Part shown: in pieces, positions 54,098-63,807 of the stretch
How positions within the stretch are numbered: the first letter of the stretch is position 1
Layout: every line of letters begins with the position of its first letter
DNA from: Blepharisma stoltei
Lineage: Eukaryota > Ciliophora > Heterotrichea > Heterotrichida > Blepharismidae
Reading direction: 5' to 3'
Assembly (NCBI GenBank): GCA_914767885.1
Contig: CAJZBQ010000005.1
Location: forward strand, 992,001-1,056,000
DNA: 64,000 bases
Position numbers and translations under genes: made by a program
The notes under the pieces: model-generated
What the model was told of the DNA's origin: nothing
Databases searched by the model: none
What the model saw: the letters and a program-made list of their open reading frames with translations, nothing else

Positions 54098-55176
54098 TTA
54101 TATGAAATACCCAAATAAATCTGACTCAGTGATAATCATTTCTAGTCGATTATCATTCAGCTTATAAAGTTTCCTCTCATGAGACGCTGCAAGTTTTTGT
54201 ATCATTGTTTTCATGGTGTCGTCTTCAGTAATTATTCCAAATCTAGACAGTCCATAGTCCTCACTTTCATTATTTATCCTATTTTTTTATAAATAAATTA
54301 TTTTTTTAAATAAAATTAATTTTTTTTATTTTTTTTTTAAAAAGCATATCTCTCCAAGGACTGTTAATATAGAAGTCTGAGGTGTCAAATAATTCCCAGA
54401 CCTAATAATCTGTGGGATATCAGACAAAAATAACACCCCAGCGACCCTGTTTGTTTCGTCTAATAATGGTAAAGAGGACAATTTATTGTTTGCCATGACT
54501 CTTAAAGCTTGAATTAAAGTAGCGTCTGAAGAAATCGTGGTAATGTTCTGCGTTGTCCCAATATTGAACTCTTTTAATGGCAAATCAAATAAAGTTGAGT
54601 CAGCCACATAATTTTCCACAAAAAATCTTAAGACTGCTTCCATGCTCAAAATTCCGAGGACTAAGTTTTGCTTTGGCTCTATTATAGGAATTCTGTGTAA
54701 ATGGTTGTTTTTTAGAAGCTGAGTCGCGCTTAATAAGTTATCGTCACTGGTGACTGCGATAAAGCCTGACTGTGAAGTTTCTTCTCTTCATACTGAAAGT
54801 GTTTTTATAGTATTTTATAGTAAATTTAACTGATATTTTTATATAATTTTATTAGAAAAATCAATAGGAAATGGCATAATTTTAATTTGGTAATGATCTG
54901 CAGCTCTTCAAGCTCCATATCGTCTTCACTGTATTGAGAAATTATGATTTCTAATAAATCACGGTCAGTCACAACTCCTACGAAATTCAAGTTTTCAGGA
55001 TCTCATATGAGAGCGACATCTTGACGATGGCCCAAACTTAGCTCGATAACATCTAATAAGCATAAATCTTTGTCTAAAACTAGCACTTTGCCTGAAGGGG
55101 GCAGCATTTCATATAAGCTTTCTGTGTGCAGAAACCTGCTGACGCTTTGCTTTACGTTTTGTTTGTCCTCTTCCAT
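54098..55176 (-). CDS. AMPK/SNF1 gamma-like CBS-domain protein
   Basis: About 300 residues with four CBS motifs: SRFLHTESLYEMLPPSGKVLVLDKDLCLLDVIELSL and VALIWDPENLNFVGVVTDRD (1), SGFIAVTSDDNLLSATQLLKNNHLHRIPIIEP (2), QNITTISSDATLIQALRVMANNKLSSLPLLDE (3), and SRFGIITEDDTMKTMIQKLAASHERKLYKLND (4). Paired CBS domains bind AMP/ATP in the gamma subunit, which regulates the kinase by energy state. IESs at 54275-54346 and 54806-54882 are removed at TA. It converges on GRP94 with only 12 bp between the stop codons. Confidence 0.85.
54275..54346. other. IES, 72 bp, TA-bounded
   Basis: TA at 54275 and 54347 joins SILTVLGEI to NNESEDYGLSRFG. Confidence 0.82.
54806..54882. other. IES, 77 or 71 bp, TA-bounded
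   Basis: TA at 54806 and 54883 (or 54877) joins IITKL to KTLSVWREETSQS. Confidence 0.75.
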
Positions 55177-55379
55177 ATGGATTTATTTAAGATTATGCCA
55201 TCTTTATAATATAAAGCTTTTTTTAATTTAAAAAAAAACCAGAATTTTCCCTAATAAAAGGTATTAATTTTTAGTTTATTTTTCTTAAAGGATATATAAA
55301 ATTTTTAATAATTAAAAGTCTGATATAGGTAGAAATTCTCCAAGGAAAATAAATTATATGGAAAAATACAAGAAAACCC

Positions 55380-58300
55380 TTATCTGCCATAATACACATT
55401 GGGCTTGTATGCTTTTGGAATTAAACTTGGAGGGTATAAGACGACGTCGTCTATTTCAGTTTTTCCGTCACTTAAAAAGTTTAACCCTTCTTCATTTAAA
55501 GGCGCAACTCTGTTACCTATTGGTCTCACGGCTATAATTCTTTCACTTTCAGAGTCACCTCTTGAGACTGTTTTTGCTGAGTTTCTTTCTGTATCATTAT
55601 TTGGCACACCAACGTAGCCTTTAGGGCCTATCACTTCTTGTTTTTCGTTAAATTTTACAAGGTTGGCTTGGACTCTATTTGATCTTCCTGGCTTATAAAT
55701 AATCATGTTTTCTCCTTTGTCTTGTTTATTCTGCTCTGTTTGCTCTTCCATTACTTTATCAAGAGTTCCTTGGAATTCTTTTTCAATATATTCTGTTCTA
55801 GGTAAAACCAATATCAGAAAAATTAGAATTTTTGCCCCTATTTTTATATTATTTTTCTAATAATTTAAAATTAAATTTAGCTTAGTCTGTTATATCTTTG
55901 TTCTCTTGTAAACATTTCTTCATCACATGCCCCACATATAATCATTGCATTTGCAGAAACCTCCATGCATCCGCCTATTATTTGTGCAATATAAACTGCA
56001 AGAGCTAATGCATAGATTGATGGTCCTAGCCTAGAAGTGATAGTATTTTCATCAAAATCTACATTTCATTCACTAAAAACCACCATTAAAATATAAGTAA
56101 TTGTAAACCCTGAAAGCGCTAACATAATTTTTAATAAAAATATCGAAAAACTGCCTGCACTAAGTGGCTCTTCTATACGTTTTCCATTTCTGATTAGTAG
56201 GAAATATGACTCTTTTGCAGAAATCACATATGGTTTTGCAAAAATTGCAAGATTAGATTAGATTAGATTAACGCTAGGTATTTAAGGTCCCCACTACGTC
56301 CGAGGAAGCATTCTACGGTTTCCCGTATGGCGGCAGAGCGTTCATCAAGCCGGGCCGAAACCCCCGGTTTCTCGGTAGAGGCATTGTCAAGGGCCGTCTC
56401 ATACCGGCTTTGCTGACCGCCTCCATTTCCAACTTGGATCGTCGCCTAAGTTTACGCCAACACTGCCGCGTCGTCCGCCAGATCTGCCCATTGAAGGGCA
56501 CCTTTTAAACTGGAGAGACCCCCGTTTAGTTGTCTAACTCGCCTTCCCCTCTTTTCCGGTCATCCCGAGAAAGAATTCAACAGCTTTCGCCATTCGGGGC
56601 GAGCCACAAAAGCAACTTAGGCAGGTAAGTCGCCCTGCCTCATTTCGGGCACTCACTGGGCTGAGCGCTGCTGGCAAAAAGAAGTCACGAGTAACTGCCC
56701 ATGGGTCTGGTCACAAAAACAACAGCGGCTTTTGCGCTTAGGCCTCTCGCTTCGAGGTCCTAGACGTTGTTGGGCTAACTCCTGGCTTCAAAAACCATGC
56801 CCGGATATACATGGGTAACCACCACTGAGAGGGTGGGTCGGTCGCCGTCCGCCATTTTATGTATATCCGAAAATTGCAAGATAAATATATGAATATTTTG
56901 TATAATATTTTAAAAAACCTTCATATAAAGCTAAACAAGGGCAGCAGACACCTATTCAGAATTTTGAGCATTTAGAGGTTTTATTTGGGTAAGTTTTTGA
57001 CCTCAAAAATTTAAAAAATATGATAGGAAAAGTAAATAGCATATTAAATAATGCTCCTCTAATAACAGATCCAATATGATATCTCATTACATTTTTATAT
57101 GATCTCCCTAGCGGACTCCACATCACAGATTTTTCTCTATTAAAATATATCTACTTATAGTAAATTAAAGCCTATACTTTGACAAAAATAATAGTAGCTA
57201 GGCTAATTTTGAACTAAATTAAATAGAAATATCAGAATCCAATAGCTCCTCCTATAACAAACTCTGAGATAGCTACTAAAAATTCTAATCACCAAAAAAC
57301 CATAAAAATGACAAATAATAAAATTCATTTATTACTTGTGTCGTATTTTATATTTTTTATTTCACCGCCAGGGACTTTGTTATTAAGTAGAGTTTCTGTG
57401 CTCCCCATACTAAGCGTTCAAGCGATAATCAATATAAAAATGGATAGCACAAACAGCCCAATAAAAACTTGGCTTGCTATGTATCAATATAACTTATCAA
57501 TTCTATGAATAGGTTTGCAAGTATGCTTAACCATTTCTATACTCAGCTTCATTTTTGGCTTGAAAATATAAATTTGGCATAAGAAAAATAAAATTATCCC
57601 AATAGTCAAAAATGCTAAAATAAACAGTCCTAAACTTGGGCCATGTTTACAGTATTTTGGGTCTACTCCATCTTGTGTTGAACAAAGCATGTCATAAGTA
57701 ATTTTATTCCATATATATTTAACATGCCTATAATTTTTCCCTAAATATAGCATTCTGCAAAAATCTTATAATTAATGTATATAATCCGCAAAAAACAACA
57801 GGACAATAATTAAAAGAAAAATTCCAATTTCCACGATTGCTGCAACTAAAAACCTCATCATAAATTCTAAATAAAAAATTACTCTCATTTCGAAACGCAA
57901 AGAAAAAAACAACCCCATGTACACATGCACAAATAACCCCAGCGACAATTGCATACCAAACTAATAATAAATCTCCAGCTCCTCTTCTTAGAATTTGAAT
58001 TGTCGCATAAATTTCATCTAAAACATTTTTTCTGTCTGATGAGTCTGCTGGGACACAGTCGTATCCAAATACAGTGCATGGGATGCTGTCCCAGCATCCC
58101 CATTCTGTTAATTCTGTCTTATGGTCTGTGTCATAATAACAAATTGATGATTTTTCAACTGTTGTAGGACAGCTCTTTAGACATAGAGAAATTGTAGTGT
58201 CTGACGGAACTGGGTAATACATGTATTCTCGGCTGGAAAGACCGTCCAGCCCACAAGACTCAGCACGGAAATCTCAGCCGTAAACTAAAGTTCTGACATC

Positions 58301-58516
58301 GCCTTCTATGAAAATATATATAATTGCTCCTAAAAAGCCAGAATTTGCGATTATGAAAAATACGAGCCACGCTAAGTCGGTGCATTTTCGCTTTGTTTCA
58401 GGGCCCATAAATCCTTGATCACCTTTTAAAGTAGAGTTGAGAGGATGAGACTGCTCTTTGTATTCTCATTTTTCTACTTGAGAAAGACTGGAATATGTTT
58501 CGGGTGTTACATTCAT
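55380..58516 (-). CDS. Choline-transporter-like protein (CTL/SLC44 family)
   Basis: Start ATG 58514-58516. Signature pieces in order: KRKCTDLAWLVFFIIANSGFLGAI (TM1), Cys-rich outer loop (SCPTTVEKSSICYY, GCWDSIPC), VWYAIVAGVICACVHGVVFFF, GIFLLIIVLLFFADYI, ILAFLTIGIILFFLCQIY, FIGLFVLSIFILIIAW, WWLEFLVAISEFVIGGAIGFWYF, SPLGRSYKNVMRYHIGSVIRGALFN, YIYLAIFAKPYVISAKESYFLL and CGACDEEMFTREQRY. CTL proteins transport choline or ethanolamine across membranes. Breaks: 16-nt intron 57867-57882, IESs 57748-57777 and 57146-57229, retroelement 56254-56869, and a tentative 44-bp IES (55839-55882) adding a 140-residue tail; otherwise the protein ends at 55876. Confidence 0.88.
55839..55882. other. IES, 44 bp (tentative)
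   Basis: TA at 55839 and 55883 would fuse the frame 55380-55838, which has no upstream ATG, to the transporter C-terminus. Confidence 0.5.
56254..56869 (-). mobile_element. Short retroelement copy G (616 bp) in a transporter exon
   Basis: Flanked by exact AAAATTGCAAGAT (56241-56253, 56870-56882). On the minus strand it begins with a closed stem whose arms are GGATATACAT / ATGTATATCC (56859-56868 with 56803-56812), different in sequence from the other copies, and ends in repeated TTAATC units (56254-56271). Removal restores IYLAIFAKPYV. Confidence 0.92.
57146..57229. other. IES, 84 bp, TA-bounded
   Basis: TA at 57146 and 57230 gives GAIGFWYFNREKSVMWSPLG in the transporter. Confidence 0.85.
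57748..57777. other. Very short IES, 30 bp
   Basis: TA at 57748 and 57778 gives LLFFADYIYLGKNYRHVKY; without removal the frame stops at TAA. Confidence 0.72.
57867..57882 (-). other. 16-nt spliceosomal intron
   Basis: On the minus strand GTAATTTTTTATTTAG; removal joins AFRNE to KFMMRFLVAAI. It is the only 16-nt intron found here. Confidence 0.85.
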
Positions 58517-58630
58517 TTATAAATTTATTATAATTATGCGAAATTTTTAGAAATTGTATTTTCATCTGGATAAAACAGGAGATTAAGTGATTTAATTTTA
58601 AAAAATAATTAATGAAAATATGTGATTAAA

Positions 58631-59232
58631 TTAAGATTTACTCCTAAAACCAAATTCTTCAGGACATATAAGTAATCCTCCTATGACTCCAAATGCGAGA
58701 GTTCTTTTGAATCTTTTGAAAATTCCAGAGCTTAATCCTGATTTTAAAAATTATTTTCAATTTTGAAAAAAAATTTAATTAATTGCTATTTATTATTTTC
58801 TTATATAAATAAAGTTAGAGTAAATATAATAGTTGTCGTCCCATAAAATGCTGCTTTTCTTACAAAATAAGGAGTATTTATAAGAAAGCTATTTCTTTTG
58901 CTATTGACTAATTCAAAATTCTGATATATTTTAGGCCATTTATTTCCGATTTCTTCTTGATTAGTAAGATTTCTAAATAATGTTTTTATGCCTTGCAGAT
59001 AAGGATCTAATAAAGTTCCTGCGACTGATGCAGTTCTGGATAATTCTTTTTGTGTCTCATCATCTAATCGTGTGAGATTTTTTATTTTATTTTCTGCTTT
59101 TTCCACAATAATTTGTGCAGCTTCTTCCTTTGCTTTTTCGATTTCTTCAGATTTTTCAGCTTTTACCTCATTGATTTTTTGTGATGCAGACAGAGTTTTA
59201 TCGTTCTGATTTTGGGTATTTTCTGGATTCAT
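58631..59232 (-). CDS. Helix-rich membrane protein, paralogue 1 (MICOS/apoO-like guess)
   Basis: About 170 residues after an 83-bp IES (58733-58815). N-terminal charged amphipathic helix (KSEEIEKAKEEAAQIIVEKAENK), a middle block (GTLLDPYLQGIKTLFRNL) and a hydrophobic C-terminal pair with Gly: KAAFYGTTTIIFTLSSGIFKRFKRTLAFGVIGGLLICPEE. The C-terminal block is shared with the neighbour at 59324-60505 (YGSTVAVFYLSSGIFKRCRRTLVFAIFGGFLIVPE). The layout recalls apolipoprotein-O-like MICOS subunits of mitochondria, but this is only a guess. Confidence 0.7.
58733..58815. other. IES, 83 bp, TA-bounded
   Basis: TA at 58733 and 58816 gives GTTTIIFTLSSGIFKRF, the same length as the paralogue. Confidence 0.85.
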
Positions 59233-59323
59233 TTTTTTCTATTCGATGGTAAATATTAAAGCAGTAATTGTTAAATGGCTAGCTAGTTTTTTTTATTTAA
59301 ATTCTTAGCTTTATATAAAATGA

Positions 59324-60505
59324 TTAATTAGTAGGCTTACTCGCTCTCCTGGAGTGGGGTTAATTTTTTTTTTAAAATTTAATTTATAACTTTATAGTAA
59401 AATTTTTTAAAATATTCCCAATTTGCAAAAATTTGAAAGCAAATATTTATTTAATTACAAAATTTATGTTTTAAATGCAAGCTGTTTAAAATTACGCAGA
59501 ATTAGCTACAGAATTCATTATACTAATTATCACTTATATATCAAAATCTTTTTTCCATAAAAAATTTTTCTATTAAAAATTTTTGTTCGCTCACGAGGGT
59601 GGGTTTTACCCAAAAAAATAAGAATTTTTCCAACAATTTTGTTCGCTAACGGAGGGGGGAATTAGAGAGCATAAAATATTCTGGCACTATAAGAAAGCCA
59701 CCAAAAATCGCAAAAACTAAAGTCCTTCTGCATCTTTTAAAAATGCCAGAACTAAGATAAAATACTGCTACAGTTGAGCCATAGTAAATATATTTTCTAT
59801 TTTGATAGGATATTTCTTTCAAGAGCTGCCGTCTGGTTTCACATAATTTTTGGTATACCTTCAGAACAGATATGGCTCGACCTGAAACTCCGCCTCCCCT
59901 CCCTCCACCCCCCTAACGGTTTCAGTTTGAACAAAACTGTTAATTCAAAATGACTAAGGATTTGACAAGTCAAATTCAATTTGAGATTTCAATAAAGCTG
60001 AAACCGTCAAGGGATGGGGGGAGGGGAGGGGAGGGGGGTTCTCAGGTCGATCTAAACCCATGCTCACGGTATAATGCTTATAAGCTTCTGGCATTCTTTC
60101 TTGAAAGCGCTCTTTAATTTTTAGCTCTTTCAAATAATTTCTAAACCTATCTGCATAAGAAACAAATGTTTTTTTGAGCTCTTTTTGTGTTTCAGGAGCA
60201 TTTTCTTTAGCTTGCTGGACTTTTTCTTTAATGGTATCTGCATGAGGCTTAATATTATTTTTCAGCTGCTCAATTGAGGGCTTTATATTAGATTTGGCTT
60301 CTTCGATTTTATTCATTGTTTCTGTTTTTCATTCAATAGCATGCTCTTTGACTTTTTGAGATTTATCTTTGATTGAATCTGCATGCAACTGCACACGATT
60401 TTTCAGTTTTTCCAAAGATTCATTTGCTTTTGATTTAGTTTCTTCAAATTCTGGACTTTCTTTTATTTCTTCGGATTTATTTTTTAGTCAATCTTGTATC
60501 TTCAT
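59324..60505 (-). CDS. Helix-rich membrane protein, paralogue 2
   Basis: Start ATG 60503-60505 (MKIQDWLKNKSEEIKE). Amphipathic repeats of the form QLHADSIKDKSQKVKEHA and KPHADTIKEKVQQAKENA resemble apolipoprotein/LEA-type lipid-binding helices. The C-terminal membrane block matches paralogue 1. Two inserts: family-5 MITE 59877-60046 (joins SMGLDR to AISVLKVYQKLC) and family-1 MITE 59338-59662 just before the stop (joins FMLS to KPTN). The tandem arrangement suggests local duplication followed by independent insertions. Confidence 0.7.
59338..59662. mobile_element. MITE family 1 copy i (IES)
   Basis: TA at 59338 and 59663, ends CTCGCTCTCCTGGAG and CGGAGGGGGGAAT; right side carries the second GTTCGCTCACGAGGG unit. 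Removal alters only the last residues of paralogue 2. Confidence 0.88.
59877..60046. mobile_element. MITE family 5 (IES, TCGA pointer)
   Basis: Inverted ends TCGACCTGAAAC / GTTCTCAGGTCGA followed by C-rich and CGGTTTCAG segments. Flanking TCGA (59877-59880, 60047-60050) is in frame and no TA junction restores the protein. Confidence 0.82.
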
Positions 60506-60617
60506 TTAATTATAAAGTTAATGGATTTAGTTTATTGATGATTTATTAATAAAATTTTTAAAACTGAAATTTATCTTAATTATTAGTCCTAAGATATTAA
60601 AGGCTTTATCATGCCCT

Positions 60618-60854
60618 TAACTCCCCGCCTCTGTGAGCGAACAAAATTTTCTGTTCGCTCACGGAGGGGATTAATTTTTTTTAACAATTTATATATAAAT
60701 TTATAGTAATTTTTTTTCGAAATTTAAAAATTGCAAAAGAAAATATTAATTTAATTTGTAAAATTTAATTTTTAAAATGCAATTAAACACAATCAGTTAG
60801 AAATTTTACTAATTATCAAAATTTTTTCATAAAAAATTTTTGTTAGAGGGGGAG
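60618..60854. mobile_element. MITE family 1 copy j, intergenic
   Basis: TA at 60618 and 60855. Left hairpin (CCTCTGTGAGCGAACAAAA with its inverse) is intact; right end is shortened to GAGGGGGAGT. Confidence 0.88.
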
Positions 60855-61010
60855 TAAGTAATATTTATTTTTGAGAAATTTAATAATTGCTAAAATTTGT
60901 TGTACATTAAAATAAAAACAGTTTGAAGTTAAAAATTAGTTATCTCATAGGAAAAAAATAATGTTTATGATATTTCAAAAGGAAAGCTGATATCTTAATA
61001 AACACTTTAT

Positions 61011-61355
61011 TTATGGTCTCTCTGGGATACTTTCAATTAAAGCGATCTCCGACAGCATTGTCAAAAACGATTCCAGTTGATACTTTTCTGGAATAATAAA
61101 AGATCCTCCAGATTCCTCATATTTTCGTTCATTTTGGCTAATTTCCTGCTGTATTATTTCGTAATATTTGTCATTATTCTGCTCATCTAATCCTTCAAAT
61201 AACAAATGTTCTATTAAATGCTGCTTCTGAGGTTGTAATTCAACATGGCTATCTCTATGCTCTCTACAAAAGCAAAGGCCGTCTTTTTCACATGCACAAA
61301 TACAGATCACAAGCTGCCTGCATCCTTGGAAGCTACACCTAACCATTTTTACCAA
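61011..61355 (-). CDS. Small Cys/His-rich protein
   Basis: 114 residues starting MVKMVRCSFQGC. The N-terminal half has a zinc-binding pattern: CSFQGCRQLVICICACEKDGLCFCREHRDSH, similar to small ciliate zinc fingers or B-box-like modules. The rest is acidic helix. Single frame, no inserts. Function unknown. Confidence 0.65.
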   Translation of the reverse strand: MVKMVRCSFQGCRQLVICICACEKDGLCFCREHRDSHVELQPQKQHLIEHLLFEGLDEQNNDKYYEIIQQEISQNERKYEESGGSFIIPEKYQLESFLTMLSEIALIESIPERP

Positions 61356-61511
61356 TATTATTAGGTTACCATGCTTGATTATTATTAATTACCCTCAATT
61401 AACTAATCAAATAAGGCAAATTATCTTTATATTAATATTTTAACTACAAAATACCATCAAAAATAGCAATCATTATTAATTAAGAATTAGCTTGATTATC
61501 TAGAAAAATTA

Positions 61512-63567
61512 TTAATTGTCTGAATTTGATTGAATTCTGTCAAAATCTGTTTGGCTTCTTTCATCTCCAAGCGGCTTGCGCTCAGGTGTCATCAATTCAA
61601 TTCTAACTTCTCTATGATAATATGCATAACAAAATATAATTGACATAGGAATCAAAAATATGTTGGAAAATAGCAGCCCAAATGGTCCAAATGTAAGGCA
61701 TACAGGGGGCAGCTCGTTTTGTTGTGCTTCTCGCTGGCAGTCTGTAGTAAGACTTGCTCCGCTGAGATAGAACCAAAAAAACGTTGCTAATAAGTTAAAA
61801 AATGATACACCAATAGCATATAAATAATTCATAACAGGAAACCCGTAATTTTTTCCCATCAAAATTTTGGTATTTTGGCTCATTATAATTTCTCATAGAC
61901 CCAAAATATCAAAATTCAAATTAGCACGTATAAGTCTCACCATATGCCAATTTATTTTTGGTATAAAAATCCTATAAGAAATAAAGCCAATGTATTATAT
62001 AAGTTTGTAAAAAGAAAACCAAAAATACTGCAGCAATTATTTCACAAATAGCAAACCCTTTAAAAGCTGAAGACAAATTTGTATACAGCTCACAGCTTCC
62101 TGTAGCTGTTTCATCTACACAGCTTATAGATTCCAAACAATTCCAATTCAAATTGATAATATTTTCGTCACAGTCTTTACATGTCGCCAGTCCTCCTTCC
62201 CAATAAGAATTCCCTGTAAATCGAAGCACCCATCTGCCATAGTAAAGTATAATGCCAATCAGGCAAATTCCTGCTGCAAGCAAAACACCTACTCTATGCA
62301 TCCAATATTTCATAGAAAATCTTGTTACAGGGGCATCAAGCGAAATTGTGTCCAAGCAAGTGCTCAAACTTGCTTTTTTCTGCATTTTCATTGACAAAAC
62401 GAGGGCAATAATAGAGAAAAAGCTCAAAAATATACAAGTCACAGCTATAATAGAGCCATCTCTTGAAGCCAAATGGAGACTGGCTGACAAAGATGCCCTT
62501 TCATCAGGTATGAGTTCTTCATTTATGAGATAGCGCCAATATAAATATCCGATTAAATGCGAAATACTCATAAGTGAGCTCAACAAATATCCTTTTTATA
62601 TATAAATAACTATAATTTTACCTTAAACTTCAATATTCATGGATAAATAGGATACACACTGTTAGAAATATAGTGCTTATTCCAATAACTGAGCAATAAC
62701 TTTTCAATTAGCAGCAATCCAGAGATAAATGCAAACAATTCGAGACCAATATAAGCATTTGAAGCTTTAGCCCCTGCTGTGAATTCTAAACAATTTTTTA
62801 AATTTTGAGGCGAGATGCAGGTAAAGACTGAAAAACATTTCCAATCCCAAGTTTTATATGGACCTCCACAGTCCTTACAGCTTCAAAGACCCATATGATA
62901 TACCTCGCTTCCGTCCTGAATGGTTGCTCAATGGGTACTTAGAGAAGAAATAGTCATTAAAACTAAACAGGCTATAAATAAAGCTATAGGTATCAGCGTT
63001 TGGCTTTTCTGTCACATTTCAATGCATAATTAAAAGATGGCTCTCTGCCTGGGTATGGCCGGAAGGCCATGCAGCTTCGAGCACATATTTTAATTATACC
63101 CAGCAAGGTTTTGCTAGCCCATAAATGGACTGTGATGCTAGGCAAGCAACCGTATTTCGTTTAGGGCCTAGCCTTAGTCGCGCTTTCAGGAGCTGGATTT
63201 TACCTCGAAGGAAAGGATGACTTGGAGTTGAAAAGGGTAGCACAGAAAAACTTTTTAGGCCTATCGGGCATCTCCCTATTGTAAAGCTAGGAGTTATGCC
63301 CTGGGGTAAGTTTGCCTTTTTACCGGAGTCGGCCAGAATTCCATTTTTTGGAATTTTCAAGCAGGCAATCACTGTCTGGCGTATGGCACAGCGACCCAAC
63401 CCACTTCACTATTTTTTTGGCGAGAGCCTCAGGGTAGAATGGCTAACTTCCTGGTGGGGTTGTCGAGGCGGCCCAACTAAGCAAGGCGGAGAAATGCATC
63501 TATAGGTGCTGCAGGAGCTACTCAATAATCTAACTTAATTTTATTGTCATCTTTCAATACTCAGCAT
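61512..63567 (-). CDS. Double four-TM membrane protein (fused tetraspan family B)
   Basis: The start ATG (63565-63567) is separated from the rest by retroelement 63026-63544; joining gives MLSIERWQKSQTLIPIALFIACLVLMTISSL. A first four-TM unit follows with loop GLWSCKDCGGPYKTW, then, in the same frame, a linker (KKASLSTCLDTISLDAP) and a second unit with VGVLLAAGICLIGIILYYGRW, loop GGLATCKDCDENI, and two more TM pairs. Both units share the W..C..C loop seen at 13077-13944, so this looks like a tandem duplication fused into one eight-TM protein. IESs 61973-61997 and 62588-62643 are needed. Function unknown. Confidence 0.75.
61973..61997. other. Possible 25-bp IES
   Basis: TA at 61973 and 61998 joins VFFLQTY to RIFIPKINWH and corrects a frameshift; no GT-AG intron fits. 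Could also be a real frameshift. Confidence 0.5.
62588..62643. other. IES, 56 bp, TA-bounded
   Basis: TA at 62588 and 62644 joins SVYPIY to LLSSLMSISHLIGYL. Confidence 0.7.
63026..63544 (+). mobile_element. Short retroelement copy H (519 bp) after codon 8 of a gene
   Basis: Flanked by TGTCAYMTTTCAATRC (63010-63025 and 63545-63560; three mismatches). Starts with the stem-loop (arms 63026-63039 and 63084-63097, one mismatch) and has a short CTAACTTAATT tail. Joining the duplications restores the N-terminus of the double tetraspan protein. Confidence 0.85.
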
Positions 63568-63807
63568 TTTTATCAAAAGGAATAATGTTTTTAAGTTAAA
63601 ATGATGAAGATGAAGAAGAAATTTAATTCTACCTTGGGATAAGCAGATTTAGCTAATATTATCAAAAATTCAACGCTTTTTCTCTAATAAATAATCTTTT
63701 ACTCAAAAAATGCGAATTTTTAGTTATTTAAATAGAAAAATCTTTAGAAAAAATTTTTGACGTTTTAAATTTTTATTTAAAGCTCATGTACTTCTTTTAA
63801 AATTATT

